DNA of 64,000 bases, from contig JAIOPG010000005.1 in assembly GCA_021414025.1 (NCBI GenBank), forward strand, positions 271,143 to 335,142, written 5' to 3'. The notes under the pieces are model-generated. The model was not told the DNA's origin, made no database searches, and worked only from the letters and a program-made list of their open reading frames with translations. This document shows, in pieces, positions 27,320-37,084 of this stretch; position 1 is the stretch's first letter; every line of letters starts with the position of its first letter. The stretch is from Planctomycetota bacterium (GTDB lineage: Bacteria; Planctomycetota; Phycisphaerae; Phycisphaerales; SM1A02). A program made the position numbers and the translations under genes.

Positions 27320-27355
27320 TCTAGGGAGATGCGGACAATTGCAAGTGGCCGTGGC

Positions 27356-30300
27356 TTAGATGGAGATGGGCGCGGGAGTGGCATGGCTCGTCGCCTCTGG
27401 CGCGGGTTTGACGGCGATGAAGGATGCGGCGCCTGACGCCGGCGGCTTTCCGGCGGGACGCGCCAGGTGCGGGAAATAATCCTGGATCGCATAGACGCCC
27501 CAGGGCTCAGCCTGCATGCCGGCGATCGCCTGCACGGCTGCGCGGGCCCCTGAAATCGTCGTGACGATCGGCACGCCGCTGCGCACGGCCTGGGCGCGGA
27601 TCTTGCCCTCGTCGGTGTCGCCGCCCTTGCGCGTGGCGGTGTTGAGGATCAGGTGCACCTCGCCGCTTCGGATCAGGTCGAGCACGTTGGGCCGGGCGCC
27701 TTCCGAGATCTTGCGCAGCACCGTGGCGGGAATGTCCTGCTTGGAAAGTTCCGCGTGCGTGCCGTGCGACGCGAAGATCTTGAAGCCCATCCGGATGAGC
27801 GAGCGACCGAGCTCGCAGACGTGGCGCTTGTCGCTCTCGCGCACCGAAACGAAGACGTTGCCCTTGGTGGGCAGCATGACGCCGGCGGCCATCTGCGCCT
27901 TGGCGAAGGCGACGGGCAGACTGCGGTCGGCGCCCATGACCTCGCCGGTCGAGCGCATCTCGGGGCCGAGGATCACGTCGACGCCGGGGAACTTCGCGAA
28001 GGGGAAGACGCTCTCCTTCACCGCGAAGAATCCGGCGTCGGGAGTCTCGCGCACGTTCAGTTCGTCCAGTGTGGCCCCCATCATCACCCGCGCGGCCAGG
28101 CGCGCGAACGCGATGCCCTTGGCCTTGCTGATGAAGGGAGTCGTGCGGCTGGCGCGGGGATTCACCTCGAGCACGTAGATCACATCATCCTTCACGGCCA
28201 TCTGCACGTTCATCAGGCCGCGCACGCGCAATTTTTTCGCAAGGGCCAGGGAGTGGTCGCGAATGCGGCGCACAATCGCCGGCGGCAATGAATAGGGGGG
28301 AACGGTGCAGGTGCTGTCGCCCGAGTGGATGCCCGCCTCCTCGATGTGCTCCATGACGCCGCAGACCACGGCCCGAGGGTTGGCGCTTTTCTGCTGGACC
28401 AGCTTGGCGCTGGAGCCCTCGTCGGGCGTGAAGTCCGCAATGACGTCGACATCGACCTCGATCGCGTCGGCGAGGAAGCGGTCGACCAGGATCGGCGTCT
28501 CGGCGAGATCGCTCACCTCGACCGCCTTGGTCATGTATCGGCGCAGGCTTGTCTCGTCGAAGCAGGTCTCCATGCCGCGGCCGCCCAGCACATAGCTGGG
28601 CCGCACCAGCACCGGGTAGCCGATGCGCCCGGCGATCTCGACCGCCTGCTCGAGGCCGCGCGCGATGCCCGAAGGCGGTTGCGTGAGCCCGAGTTCGTCG
28701 ATCAACATCTTGAATCGGTCGCGGTCCTCGGCGTCGTCGATGCTCTGCAGTCCGGTGCCGATCAGCGGCACGCCGGCCTTAGCCAGCCCATGCGCCAGGT
28801 TCAGCGGTGTCTGCCCGCCAAACTGCACGATCACGCCGACCACGCCGCCACTGCGATTGTTCCGCTCGATGCCGCCGCCGTTGAGGCGCTCGATGCAGTT
28901 GAGCGTGTCCTCCAGCGTGAGTGGCTCGAAGAAGAGCAGGTCGCTGGTGTCGAAGTCGGTGCTGACCGTCTCGGGGTTGGAGTTGATCATCACGCTCTCC
29001 AGGCCCATTTCGGCGCAGGCGAAGGAGGCCTGGCAGCAGCAGTAGTCGAACTCAATGCCCTGGCCGATGCGGTTGGGGCCGCCGCCGAGAATGATCACCT
29101 TCGGCGTCTTGGTGACGCGGATCTCGTCGTCCGCGACCGGCTTGCCGTTGTGCGAATAGGAGCGCTCATAGGTGGAATAGAAATAAGGCGTGGCGGCGTC
29201 GAACTCGGCGGCGCAGGTGTCGACCAGCTTGTAGACCGGCTCCACGCCGGCCGTCTTGCGGTGGGCCCGCACCTTCAGGATGGTGTCGGTGGTGATGGCG
29301 CCCAAGTAGAGGTTGGCCAGCTGCGCGTCGGAGTAACCGTGCGACTTCGCCTGGAAAAGGATTTCCGTCGGCAGCTCCTCGAGCGACTTGTACTTGCAGA
29401 GCACATCCTCGAAGGCAACAAGTTCCGCGAGTTGCGAGACATACCAGGGGTCGTAGCCGGTGGCCTCGCTGACGCGCTCCACACTCCAGCCGCTCTTCAG
29501 GGCGTAGCGCACGTAATAGAGGCGGCCCTGGCTGGCGACCGTGAGTTTGCGAACCAGGGTTTCCTCTGCGATCGGCCAGGTGGCTTCACTGCCGTCGGCA
29601 AGGTCGCTGGCGGTCGAGCGCTGCGCCGCCAGCCACTTGTCGTTGCGGTCCAGGCCGAAGCCGTGGCGCTTCACCTCCATGGAGCGGATGACCTTCTGCA
29701 GCGCCTCCTTGAAGGTGCGGCCGATGCTCATCGCCTCGCCGACGCTCTTCATTTGCGTGGTGAGGCGCTCGTCCGCCTCGGGGAATTTCTCGAAGGTCCA
29801 GCGCGGCATCTTCACCACGACGTAGTCCAGCGTCGGCTCGAAGCAGGCGCTGGTGGTGCCGACCACGTCGTTGCGCAGCTCGTCGAGCGTGTAGCCCACG
29901 GCCAGCTTGGCGGCGATCCGGGCGATCGGAAAACCCGTCGCCTTGCTGGCCAGCGCGCTGGAGCGGCTGACGCGCGGATTCATCTCCACCACCACCATCT
30001 CACCGTTGGCCGGGTTCACCGCGAACTGCACGTTGCTGCCGCCGGTCTCCACGCCCACGGCGCGCATGATGCTGAAGGCCGCGTCGCGCATCCGCTGATA
30101 TTCCTTGTCGGTCAGCGTCATGATCGGCGCGATGGTGATCGAGTCGCCAGTGTGCACGCCCATCGCGTCCAGGTTCTCGATGCCGCAGACCACGATGCAG
30201 TTGTCGCGCCTGTCGCGCACCACTTCAAGTTCGTATTCCTTCCAACCCAGCGCGCTCTGGTCGATCAACACCTGGCCGATCATGCTGGCGGCGATGCCGC

Positions 30301-30895
30301 GGCGCGTGATCTCCTCGAGCTCATCCATGTTCCAGGCGATGCCGCCGCCCGATCCGCCGAGCGTGAAGGCAGGGCGGATGATCGCGGGCAGGCCGATCTC
30401 CTGCACGAACGCCTTCGCGTCCTCGATGGTGGTGACGGTGCGCGACTTCGGCTGCTTCAATCCCAGCTTCTCGACGATCGCGCGGAACTCCTCGCGGTCC
30501 TCGGCGCGGTGGATCGCCTTGCGGTCGGCGCCGATCATCTCCACGTTCAAACGCTGCAGCGTGCCATCGTCGTGCAGGGCGCAGGCGCAGTTCAGCGCCG
30601 TCTGCCCGCCGAGGGTCGGCAGCAGCGCATCGACGGGCGTGCCCAGGTCGCGCTCCTTCTCCAGCACCTTGCGCACCGCCTCGGGGGTGATCGGCTCGAT
30701 GTAGGTCCGGTCGCTGAAAGCCGGGTCGGTCATGATCGTGGCGGGGTTGGAGTTGACCAGCACCACGCGGTAGCCCTCCTCGCGCAGCGCCTTGCACGCC
30801 TGCGTGCCGGAGTAGTCGAACTCGCAGCCCTGCCCGATGACAATGGGACCGCTGCTGATGATCAGGATGGTGTGGATGTCGTCGCGTCGGGGCAT
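27356..30895 (-). CDS. carB: Carbamoyl-phosphate synthase large subunit
   Basis: 1179 residues, about 100 more than the usual 1070-1080. CarB makes carbamoyl phosphate for pyrimidines and arginine from ammonia, bicarbonate and two ATP. Both ATP-grasp halves are present, opened by [20 protein letters not shown] and by [21 protein letters not shown]. The C-terminal MGS-like regulatory domain ends near [12 protein letters not shown], after which comes a 40-residue Pro/Ala tail. Some of the extra length sits in a Gly/Asn-rich insert ([13 protein letters not shown]) within the second half. carA is not in the window. It is divergent from ruvA over 135 bases and precedes nuoH by 36 bases. Confidence 0.95.
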   Translation of the reverse strand: MPRRDDIHTILIISSGPIVIGQGCEFDYSGTQACKALREEGYRVVLVNSNPATIMTDPAFSDRTYIEPITPEAVRKVLEKERDLGTPVDALLPTLGGQTALNCACALHDDGTLQRLNVEMIGADRKAIHRAEDREEFRAIVEKLGLKQPKSRTVTTIEDAKAFVQEIGLPAIIRPAFTLGGSGGGIAWNMDELEEITRRGIAASMIGQVLIDQSALGWKEYELEVVRDRRDNCIVVCGIENLDAMGVHTGDSITIAPIMTLTDKEYQRMRDAAFSIMRAVGVETGGSNVQFAVNPANGEMVVVEMNPRVSRSSALASKATGFPIARIAAKLAVGYTLDELRNDVVGTTSACFEPTLDYVVVKMPRWTFEKFPEADERLTTQMKSVGEAMSIGRTFKEALQKVIRSMEVKRHGFGLDRNDKWLAAQRSTASDLADGSEATWPIAEETLVRKLTVASQGRLYYVRYALKSGWSVERVSEATGYDPWYVSQLAELVAFEDVLCKYKSLEELPTEILFQAKSHGYSDAQLANLYLGAITTDTILKVRAHRKTAGVEPVYKLVDTCAAEFDAATPYFYSTYERSYSHNGKPVADDEIRVTKTPKVIILGGGPNRIGQGIEFDYCCCQASFACAEMGLESVMINSNPETVSTDFDTSDLLFFEPLTLEDTLNCIERLNGGGIERNNRSGGVVGVIVQFGGQTPLNLAHGLAKAGVPLIGTGLQSIDDAEDRDRFKMLIDELGLTQPPSGIARGLEQAVEIAGRIGYPVLVRPSYVLGGRGMETCFDETSLRRYMTKAVEVSDLAETPILVDRFLADAIEVDVDVIADFTPDEGSSAKLVQQKSANPRAVVCGVMEHIEEAGIHSGDSTCTVPPYSLPPAIVRRIRDHSLALAKKLRVRGLMNVQMAVKDDVIYVLEVNPRASRTTPFISKAKGIAFARLAARVMMGATLDELNVRETPDAGFFAVKESVFPFAKFPGVDVILGPEMRSTGEVMGADRSLPVAFAKAQMAAGVMLPTKGNVFVSVRESDKRHVCELGRSLIRMGFKIFASHGTHAELSKQDIPATVLRKISEGARPNVLDLIRSGEVHLILNTATRKGGDTDEGKIRAQAVRSGVPIVTTISGARAAVQAIAGMQAEPWGVYAIQDYFPHLARPAGKPPASGAASFIAVKPAPEATSHATPAPISI

Positions 30896-31030
30896 GGGAA
30901 TTTTTGGCGCGGCACGAGGGGGGCGAAACGCCGGGTTTCGCGGCTTTCACAAACGGAAACAGTCTAGCCCATAGCAGCCCCCGCGAGAGCCTTTTGGAGC
31001 GGGCAAGTTGGAAAAAATGCGGTCGATAGC

Positions 31031-31666
31031 ATGGCGCCCGTGATCGCGTCCATCGAAGGCGAACTGGTTTCGGTCGACGGGGCGTCGGCGCTGGTCCGCT
31101 CCGGGGCGATCACCTACGAAGTGCTGGTTCCCGCCGCCGACGCGCCGGCGCTGGAGAGCGTGCGGGGCTCGAATGTGAAGTTCGTCACGCTGCATTATCT
31201 GGAGGGCCAGGGTCAGGGATCGAGCTTCTGGCCGCGCCTGATCGGCTTTCAGAGCGCCGACGACCGCGATTTCTTCATGCTTTTCACCAGCGTCAAGGGG
31301 ATCGGCGTCCGCAAGGCCCTGCGCGCCCTTCAAAGATCGTTCGCCGACATCGCCGCCATGATCGAGCACAAGGACTACGCCGCGCTGCAATCGCTGCCGG
31401 AGATCGGCCGTAAGACGGCCGAGACGATCGTTGTGGAGTTGAAGGACAAGGTCAGCCGATTCGCCATGGGTTCGGCGACCATTCGCAAGAGCGCCGCACC
31501 CCGGCGCAGCGGCGCGGTCGCCGACGCGGTCACGGTGCTCGCCCAGCTCGGCGAGCCGCGCCTGGTCGCGGAGCGTCTGGCGGAGCGGGCCGCGCTGGTC
31601 GCGGGCAAGTCGGCCGGCGCGGAGGAACTTGTCGCGGCGGCGCTTCAATTGAAGGGGCAGGACTGA
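31031..31666 (+). CDS. ruvA: Holliday junction branch-migration protein RuvA
   Basis: 211 residues. RuvA tetramers bind four-way junctions and load the RuvB motor. The N-terminal OB fold starts IASIEGELVSVDG. Two helix-hairpin-helix elements follow, FTSVKGIGVRKALRAL and LQSLPEIGRKTAETIVVEL. The C-terminal domain III that contacts RuvB is present (from about 155), after a basic linker. An acidic-pin equivalent is not obvious. The stop is followed after one base by the manC ATG, so the two are an operon. ruvB and ruvC are absent from the window. Confidence 0.92.
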   Translation: MAPVIASIEGELVSVDGASALVRSGAITYEVLVPAADAPALESVRGSNVKFVTLHYLEGQGQGSSFWPRLIGFQSADDRDFFMLFTSVKGIGVRKALRALQRSFADIAAMIEHKDYAALQSLPEIGRKTAETIVVELKDKVSRFAMGSATIRKSAAPRRSGAVADAVTVLAQLGEPRLVAERLAERAALVAGKSAGAEELVAAALQLKGQD

Positions 31667-31667
31667 G

Positions 31668-32747
31668 ATGCGATACGCGATGATCATGGCCGGCGGCAGC
31701 GGCACCCGACTCTGGCCGATGAGCCGCAAGGCGCAGCCCAAGCAACTGCTTCCTTTTATAGATGGCAAGTGCCTTCTGGAAATCGCGGGGAACCGGCTCG
31801 AGGGGGTCGTTCCTGCGGAGCGCCGCCTGGTCTGCGCGTCGGAGGCTTATCGCGCGCAGGTGAAGAAGGCCGTGCCGGCGCTGCGCGACGAAAATTGGCT
31901 TGGCGAGCCGACCGGCCGCGACACGCTTAATGCGGTTGGTTTCGCGGCGGCGGTGCTGGCCAAGCGCGACCCCGACGCGGTGTTTGTGGTTGTGACCAGC
32001 GACCATCTCATCGAGCCGCAGGAGGAGTTCGCGCGGCGGCTCGACGTGGGTTTCAAACTGGTCGAGAAGGATCCGACCTGTTTCGTGACCTTCGGCATTC
32101 AGCCCACTTTCGCCGCCACCGGCTACGGCTATGTGGAACGCGGCGATGCGATCGCGGGCTTCGACGGCTGCTTCAAGGCCAAGCGCTTCGTGGAGAAGCC
32201 GGACAAGGAAACCGCCGAGGCCTACCTGGAGGCCGGAACCTTCAGTTGGAACAGCGGCATGTTCATCTTCAATGCAGCGAAATGCCTTGAATCGATCTCG
32301 TGGCACAAGCTGGCGAGCTTTGAGGGCCTGGAGCGGATTGCGCAGGCGTGGGGCACGTCGCGGCAGAAGGCGACAATCGACGCCGTGTATCCGGAATTGC
32401 CCAAGATCAGCGTCGACTACGCGCTGATGGAGACGGCCAGCAAGGACGCGCGGCGATCAATCGCGGTGGTGCCCATGGCGGTGAAATGGAAGGATGTCGG
32501 AAGCTGGACCGCGTGGGCGGAAACGCTCAAGTCTGACGAGGCGGGCAATCGCGCCAACTGCAGCGTCTCGCATCTCGAGTCGAAGCATGTGACCGTCGCC
32601 AGCGATGACGCGAAGCACACCGTCAGCGTGATCGGTCTGGACAATGTGGTCGTGGTGCGCACCAAGGACGCCACGCTAATCTGCCGCGCGAACATGGCCG
32701 AGCGCGTGAAGGAAATCGCGGCCCAGGTTCCGCCCGCCTTGCAATGA
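31668..32747 (+). CDS. manC: Mannose-1-phosphate guanylyltransferase
   Basis: 359 residues, the short single-domain type without the C-terminal phosphomannose isomerase cupin. It makes GDP-mannose from mannose-1-phosphate and GTP for exopolysaccharide or glycan synthesis. The nucleotidyltransferase signature GGSGTRLWPMSR with PKQLLP is at residues 9-29. The metal-binding VVTSDHLI and FVEKPD motifs follow, and EWNSG-type FSWNSGMF is present. The start is one base after the ruvA stop. ruvX follows after 19 bases. Functional linkage with the two Ruv-named genes is not obvious. Confidence 0.92.
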   Translation: MRYAMIMAGGSGTRLWPMSRKAQPKQLLPFIDGKCLLEIAGNRLEGVVPAERRLVCASEAYRAQVKKAVPALRDENWLGEPTGRDTLNAVGFAAAVLAKRDPDAVFVVVTSDHLIEPQEEFARRLDVGFKLVEKDPTCFVTFGIQPTFAATGYGYVERGDAIAGFDGCFKAKRFVEKPDKETAEAYLEAGTFSWNSGMFIFNAAKCLESISWHKLASFEGLERIAQAWGTSRQKATIDAVYPELPKISVDYALMETASKDARRSIAVVPMAVKWKDVGSWTAWAETLKSDEAGNRANCSVSHLESKHVTVASDDAKHTVSVIGLDNVVVVRTKDATLICRANMAERVKEIAAQVPPALQ

Positions 32748-32766
32748 TGGAACGGGTCACCGAGTC

Positions 32767-33204
32767 ATGACGAAACGCATCGCCCGATTTCTCGCCATCG
32801 ATCTCGGGGAGCGGCGAACGGGCCTTGCCTTGGGCGATTCGCTGACCAACATCGTCGCGCCCATCGGGGCCATTGAGGCTGCAAAGGGGCCGGTGCTTCT
32901 CGCGGAGTTGAAGAAGACGATCGACGAAACGGGGCCGGATGAAATCGTGATCGGTCTGCCGCTGAACATGGATGGAAGCGAGGGCGCCGCATCCAAGGCG
33001 GTGCGCGAGTTCGCCGTCGAAATCGGCAAGCTCACGAACAAGCCGGTTCATCTTCATGATGAGCGGCTTACGACTTTCGAAGCGGATTCCAGGATGGCGC
33101 AGTCGGGCCGCACACATGGCGAAAAAAAGGCTCTGCGCGACGCGCTTGCCGCCGCGGCGATGCTCGAAGATTTCCTCCGCGTCCGCGCCGCGAATCCGAA
33201 TTAG
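32767..33204 (+). CDS. ruvX: RuvX/YqgF-family nuclease
   Basis: 145 residues. YqgF proteins have an RNase H-like fold and mature the 5' end of 16S rRNA; an older name is putative Holliday junction resolvase. Catalytic elements are visible: IDLGERRTGLALGD near the N-terminus, the IVIGLPLNMDG block, DERLTTFEA in the middle and a C-terminal DALAAAAMLEDFL helix. The length matches the 135-150 residue family. It is the third gene of the ruvA-manC-ruvX unit and meets the convergent pgl gene with three bases between stops. Confidence 0.92.
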   Translation: MTKRIARFLAIDLGERRTGLALGDSLTNIVAPIGAIEAAKGPVLLAELKKTIDETGPDEIVIGLPLNMDGSEGAASKAVREFAVEIGKLTNKPVHLHDERLTTFEADSRMAQSGRTHGEKKALRDALAAAAMLEDFLRVRAANPN

Positions 33205-33207
33205 TTT

Positions 33208-33999
33208 TCAGGCCGATTTGGTTTCGCACGCCGCGCGGTCGACATACCAGGCGAACTCTCCGCTGAGCGGATGCACTCCCTTGATCGGAAGATCCTGGTA
33301 GGTCTCCGTTCCCGTCGCGACCCGCTGCAGCATGGGGGCCTTCTTCTCGCCAAGCACCAGCACCGCGACGAATCGCGCCGCGTTGATGGCGAGGTAGGTA
33401 AGGGTGATGCGCGGCGGCGGCGTGACCGTGGGGCCATCGCAATAGTCGACAAAGCGGGTGCGCTGCTCCAGCACCTGCGTGTGGGGAAACAGGCTCGCGG
33501 TGTGGCCGTTGTCGCCCATGCCCAGCAGCACGTAATCCAGCCGGTCCTGCCCCTTGGGTCGGCTCGACAGGATTTCCCGGTACGTCTTTTCATAATCCGC
33601 CGCGGGATCCGCAAGCGAAGTCTGCATCGGGTGAACATTCGTGGCCGGCATGTCCGTGTGGTCCACGATGATCTCTTTGATCTGGCGGAAATTACTCAGC
33701 TCATGGTCGAAGGGGACGCGGCGCTCGTCGACCATCCAAAGATGAGTCTGCTTCCAGGGCAGACCGCGGTAGCGAGGGTCATACATGAGCTGCTGGTAAA
33801 GCGGCATCGGCGTGCTGCCGCCGGAGAGTGCGAGGTGGAAGCTGCCGAAGGTGTGGACGCAGTTGTGCGCATGAAGCAACAGGTCGGCGCTGAGCGCGTC
33901 GAAGACCGCCTCGGGGTCCTCCCGCGCCACGATCTTTCCCGGCAGCGGCGGCGCCTGGATCGGCGTGTCGCGCAGGTCAGTGGGAAGAAAATCGCTCAT
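33208..33999 (-). CDS. pgl: 6-phosphogluconolactonase (DevB/SOL type)
   Basis: 263 residues. Pgl hydrolyses 6-phosphogluconolactone, the second step of the oxidative pentose-phosphate pathway. Typical motifs are FHLALSGGSTP near residue 53, then WMVDERRVPFDHELSN and a GMGDNGHTASLFP block. It lies 73 bases downstream of zwf on the same strand, so the enzyme of the preceding step is its neighbour. No signal peptide; cytoplasmic. The stop is three bases from the convergent ruvX stop. Confidence 0.93.
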   Translation of the reverse strand: MSDFLPTDLRDTPIQAPPLPGKIVAREDPEAVFDALSADLLLHAHNCVHTFGSFHLALSGGSTPMPLYQQLMYDPRYRGLPWKQTHLWMVDERRVPFDHELSNFRQIKEIIVDHTDMPATNVHPMQTSLADPAADYEKTYREILSSRPKGQDRLDYVLLGMGDNGHTASLFPHTQVLEQRTRFVDYCDGPTVTPPPRITLTYLAINAARFVAVLVLGEKKAPMLQRVATGTETYQDLPIKGVHPLSGEFAWYVDRAACETKSA

Positions 34000-34072
34000 G
34001 TGCGGAATGGTACCGATGGCTCGTGTCGCCTTGAGCAGATCTCGCGTCGCCCGTCGATCCGCGCGTTAAATC

Positions 34073-35578
34073 TCACACCGCCCAGGCGCGCCCCTCGCGC
34101 GTCATCAGCTCCTCGGCAGCCTTGGGCCCCCATGAGCCCGGCGCGTAGTTGCCCTGGATGTTCTTGCGCAGCGGCGCGCTGGCCTTGTTCAGGAAGGGCA
34201 TGATGGCGTGCCAGGCGCTCTCGACCTCGAGCCGATGCTTGAACAAGCTCTGGTCGCCGCGCATGGCGTCGATCATCAGCGGACCATACGCCTCGACCGT
34301 CTCGGAATGGAACGAGTCGACATAGTCCATCTCCATCTCGACGGGCTTGATGTCCATTGGCCCCGGCACCTTGGCGTTGAAGCGGATCCGGAACTGCTCG
34401 TTGGGAGCGATGTCGATGGTGATGCGGTTGCCGGCCAGCGGCGCCTTGACGATCTTCTTGAAAAGATTCGCCGCCGGCGGCTTGAACTGCACGACCACCT
34501 GCGTACTTTTTTTCGCCATGCGCTTTCCGGTGCGCAGGAAGAACGGCACGTTGGACCAGCGCCAGTTGTCGAAATGCATCTTCAGCGCCGCGAAGGTTTC
34601 GGTGGTCGAGTTCGGATCGACCCCCTTGAGCTCGTGATAGGCGCCCTCGGTGGCGTCGCCGGAATATTGACCCAGCGCGCCCCACTCGGCGATGCGGTCG
34701 ATCGGCGGAGTCTGCAGCGCGTCGATCACCTTGATCTTCTCACCGCGGATGTGGTCGGCGGAAAACGTCGTCGGTGGCTCCATGGCCACGAAGGCCAGCA
34801 CCTGCAACAGATGGCTCTGGATCATGTCGCGGATGGCGCCGGTCTTGTCGTAGAAGGCGGTGCGCTGGCCTACGCCGACGGTCTCGACCGCGGTGATCTG
34901 CACGTGGTCGATGTAGCGATGGTTCCACACCGGCTCGAAGAGCGCGTTGGCGAAGCGGAAGACCAGCAGGTTCTGCACGACCTCCTTGCCCAGGTAATGG
35001 TCGATCCGGTAGATCGCGTCTTCTTCAAAAACGCGGCCCAGCGCCCGGTTCAAGCTCGCAGCGCTCTCATCGTCGAAGCCGAAGGGCTTCTCCACGATGA
35101 TGCGCTGCCACGATTTCATGTTGCGGTTGACGCTGCACCAGCGGCGGCCCTCGGTGACCATGCCCGCGGCGTCGATCTGGGCCACGATGGGCTCGTAGAG
35201 CTCCGGCGCCACGCTCATGAAGAAGAGGATGTTCTGGGCGCACTTCCGTTGCGCATCCAGTTCGGCGACGCGCGCTGAGAGCCGCGCGTAGGGCTCGCTG
35301 GTGGCGGCGTCGCCCGGCAGATAGAAGATGCGCTTGGAGAATTCCTTCCACACCTCGTCGCGGAAATTCTTCACCTGCTTCTGGATCCAGGGCTTCAACT
35401 CATCGCGCCACGCCTCGTCGCTCTTGGGCGTGCGGCTGACGCCCAGCACGCAGGTGGCGGGATTCAGCAAGCCGGCCTCGGCCATTTCGTACATGGCGGG
35501 AATGAGCTTGCGCGAGGTCAGGTCGCCGCTGGCTCCAAGAATGACAAGGACGCAGGGATCCGCGGTGCGCATGGCCAT
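34073..35578 (-). CDS. zwf: Glucose-6-phosphate 1-dehydrogenase
   Basis: 501 residues, the normal bacterial length. It oxidises glucose-6-phosphate with NAD(P) to the lactone that Pgl then opens. The Rossmann site LGASGDLTSRKLIPAMY is near the N-terminus. The active-site signature RIDHYLGKEVVQNLLVFRFAN is intact, as is the EKPFG block. Later motifs FLRTGKRM and YEPxx-type PAPGSWGPKAAEEL-like region close the protein. The ATG at 35578 is the family start. zwf and pgl form an oxidative pentose-phosphate pair; gnd is not in the window. Confidence 0.95.
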   Translation of the reverse strand: MAMRTADPCVLVILGASGDLTSRKLIPAMYEMAEAGLLNPATCVLGVSRTPKSDEAWRDELKPWIQKQVKNFRDEVWKEFSKRIFYLPGDAATSEPYARLSARVAELDAQRKCAQNILFFMSVAPELYEPIVAQIDAAGMVTEGRRWCSVNRNMKSWQRIIVEKPFGFDDESAASLNRALGRVFEEDAIYRIDHYLGKEVVQNLLVFRFANALFEPVWNHRYIDHVQITAVETVGVGQRTAFYDKTGAIRDMIQSHLLQVLAFVAMEPPTTFSADHIRGEKIKVIDALQTPPIDRIAEWGALGQYSGDATEGAYHELKGVDPNSTTETFAALKMHFDNWRWSNVPFFLRTGKRMAKKSTQVVVQFKPPAANLFKKIVKAPLAGNRITIDIAPNEQFRIRFNAKVPGPMDIKPVEMEMDYVDSFHSETVEAYGPLMIDAMRGDQSLFKHRLEVESAWHAIMPFLNKASAPLRKNIQGNYAPGSWGPKAAEELMTREGRAWAV

Positions 35579-35665
35579 AGGCTAACGCCTCCCGCAGAAG
35601 CGCACGCCAAAGCGAAGCCCGGCTCTTGCGTCGGCTCAACTCAATCGCAGGTTGCGGGGGAAGTC

Positions 35666-36589
35666 TCAGCTCGCTTCGCGCGGGTGGTAGCGGCGCAGCA
35701 CCTCGCGCAGCCGGTTCTGGTCCACATGCGTGTAGATCTCGGTGGTGGCGATGTCCTCGTGGCCCAGCAACTCCTGCACCACGCGAAGGTCGGCGCCGCC
35801 ACCCAGCAAGTGTGTGGCGAAGGAGTGCCTCAGCTTGTGCGGATGCACGCCGTGAAGGCCGGAAAGCGTCGCGTATTTCTTGACGATCTGCCAGACTGCG
35901 ACGCGTTCAATGGGCTTGCCGCTGAAGGAGAGAAAGAGGCGGAATTTGTCGCGCCCGTCGCCAAATCGGGTCAGGCCGGGGCGGACTTCCTTCACGTACT
36001 TCCCGATCGCCTCGATCGCCGGCTCGCCCAGCGGAACCATGCGCTGCTTGTTGCCCTTGCCGATCACCACCAGGCAGCCGAGCGTGGTGTTGAAGTCGTT
36101 CATCTTGAGCGTGCCCACTTCGCTGGCCCTCAGTCCCGCCGCGTACATCGCCTCGAGCATGGCGCGGTCGCGCCGCCAGAGGTCGCCGGTCTGGGCGTTG
36201 GGGGCCTCCACCAGTTTGCGCATCTGGCTGGGCGTCAGGGTACCGGGAAGTCGGCGCCACTTGTGGGGGCGCTCCAGCAGCCGCGCCGGGTCGCGCTCGA
36301 TCTTTCGCTCCGCCTGCATCCACCGGAAGAAGACCCGCATGGTGGCCAGGTGGCGCGTCACCGTGCTGGATTCCATCCCGCGCTCGCGGCGCAGCTTCTG
36401 CAGATGCTGTGCCAGATGCTCCATGCGGACGGCGCCGGGCTTGGTCACGCCGGCGAGAATCAAGTCTTCTTTCATGTAGCGAAGGTCGCGGCCATAGGCC
36501 TCGAGCGTCGCGGGGCTCAATCCGGTTTCGATCCGCGCCCAGGCGAGAAAGTCACGCGCCGCGTGATCGAAGGGAGAGGTTCCTTCCAT
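35666..36589 (-). CDS. xerD: Tyrosine recombinase of the XerC/XerD type
   Basis: 307 residues. Xer enzymes resolve chromosome dimers at dif. The N-terminal SAM-like core-binding domain covers about 1-95. The catalytic domain has the full set R154 (GLRASEVGTL), K178/K181 (IGKGNK), H251 and R254 (HKLRHSFATH), H277 (LLGHEDI) and nucleophile Y286. Length and motifs are those of housekeeping Xer proteins, not phage integrases. C or D cannot be decided without comparison. Its start overlaps a small Cys/His gene by 38 bases. It lies next to the accessory island, but no evidence ties it to island mobility. Confidence 0.9.
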   Translation of the reverse strand: MEGTSPFDHAARDFLAWARIETGLSPATLEAYGRDLRYMKEDLILAGVTKPGAVRMEHLAQHLQKLRRERGMESSTVTRHLATMRVFFRWMQAERKIERDPARLLERPHKWRRLPGTLTPSQMRKLVEAPNAQTGDLWRRDRAMLEAMYAAGLRASEVGTLKMNDFNTTLGCLVVIGKGNKQRMVPLGEPAIEAIGKYVKEVRPGLTRFGDGRDKFRLFLSFSGKPIERVAVWQIVKKYATLSGLHGVHPHKLRHSFATHLLGGGADLRVVQELLGHEDIATTEIYTHVDQNRLREVLRRYHPREAS

Positions 36590-36839
36590 GGGCGGTCACC
36601 TGCACGGGAATGGATCCGTTGCTCGCGGTCCGGACAAGGCGCCGGGTGAGAACGGGTTTTTCCAGCGTGCCATGTGATTGTTCCATGTTGATCCGATGGA
36701 AGGTGGTGCAGCCGTGGTAGGCGTTGCAGCACACCGAGAACGCGCTCTCCACAGTCGCCATCGTGAAGCGATGGTCGCATCGCCGGTCGCCCGCATCCAG
36801 ATGCGGGCAGTGATGGTCAGTGTTGGTGTGGTCGCTCAT
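36552..36839 (-). CDS. Small Cys/His-rich protein, probably metal-binding
   Basis: 95 residues. The N-terminal half has a spacing of cysteines and histidines (C11, C21, C37, C38, C44 within CPHLDAGDRRC and CCNAYHGC) that recalls a family of small proteins with CPxL-C-RF-C-YxxC patterns in GC-rich bacteria. The C-terminal half is basic and unstructured. No signal peptide. The 3' end overlaps the recombinase start by 38 bases, so the two are probably cotranscribed. No strong ribosome site precedes the ATG at 36839. Function unknown. Confidence 0.55.
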   Translation of the reverse strand: MSDHTNTDHHCPHLDAGDRRCDHRFTMATVESAFSVCCNAYHGCTTFHRINMEQSHGTLEKPVLTRRLVRTASNGSIPVQVTAHGRNLSLRSRGA

Positions 36840-37084
36840 GGCAGTGGTGAGTATGGAATCGGATGGAATGAGTACAGAACTGTAAATATAGCAAGGCCGG
36901 GCATTTGCTCAATTCGACGAAGCGTCGGGCGACCCGCCCAGCGGTTCCAAAAAGGCAGTTCTCTGGAAATTCTTCGATCCAACAAGTTTTTAGGGGCCGT
37001 ACGCCGCCACCTATTTGGGGAGGCACAACTCTCGCGCAGGTTCAAAACGGTTACAGAGTCATTTGGATCGAGCAACCCAAAGTA
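36840..37084. other. AT-richer spacer at the left edge of the accessory island
   Basis: 245 bases between the defence operon and the Cys/His gene. Overlapping short frames exist on both strands but have no ribosome sites or recognisable products. The base composition changes here from GC-rich to mixed, marking the island boundary. It carries one copy of an 11-bp direct repeat at 37049-37059. Confidence 0.5.
37049..37059. repeat. Direct repeat GGTTACAGAGT, left copy
   Basis: Exact match to 44439-44449. The two copies bracket the four-gene defence operon 26 bases after its last stop and 21 bases before its first start. A chance match of this length between the two short spacers is unlikely but not excluded. 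Confidence 0.4.

Noticed and set aside
28325..30967. 880-residue open frame on the plus strand opposite carB
   Set aside because: Antisense shadow of carB with His/Asp/Arg-rich composition. The same reasoning removes the long frames opposite purL, nfo, gcvP, the porins, zwf and the M28 peptidase.
35666..36589. Xer-type recombinase as the integrase of the defence island
   Set aside because: Length and motifs match housekeeping XerC/D, its GC content fits the core genome, and the direct repeats do not include it.
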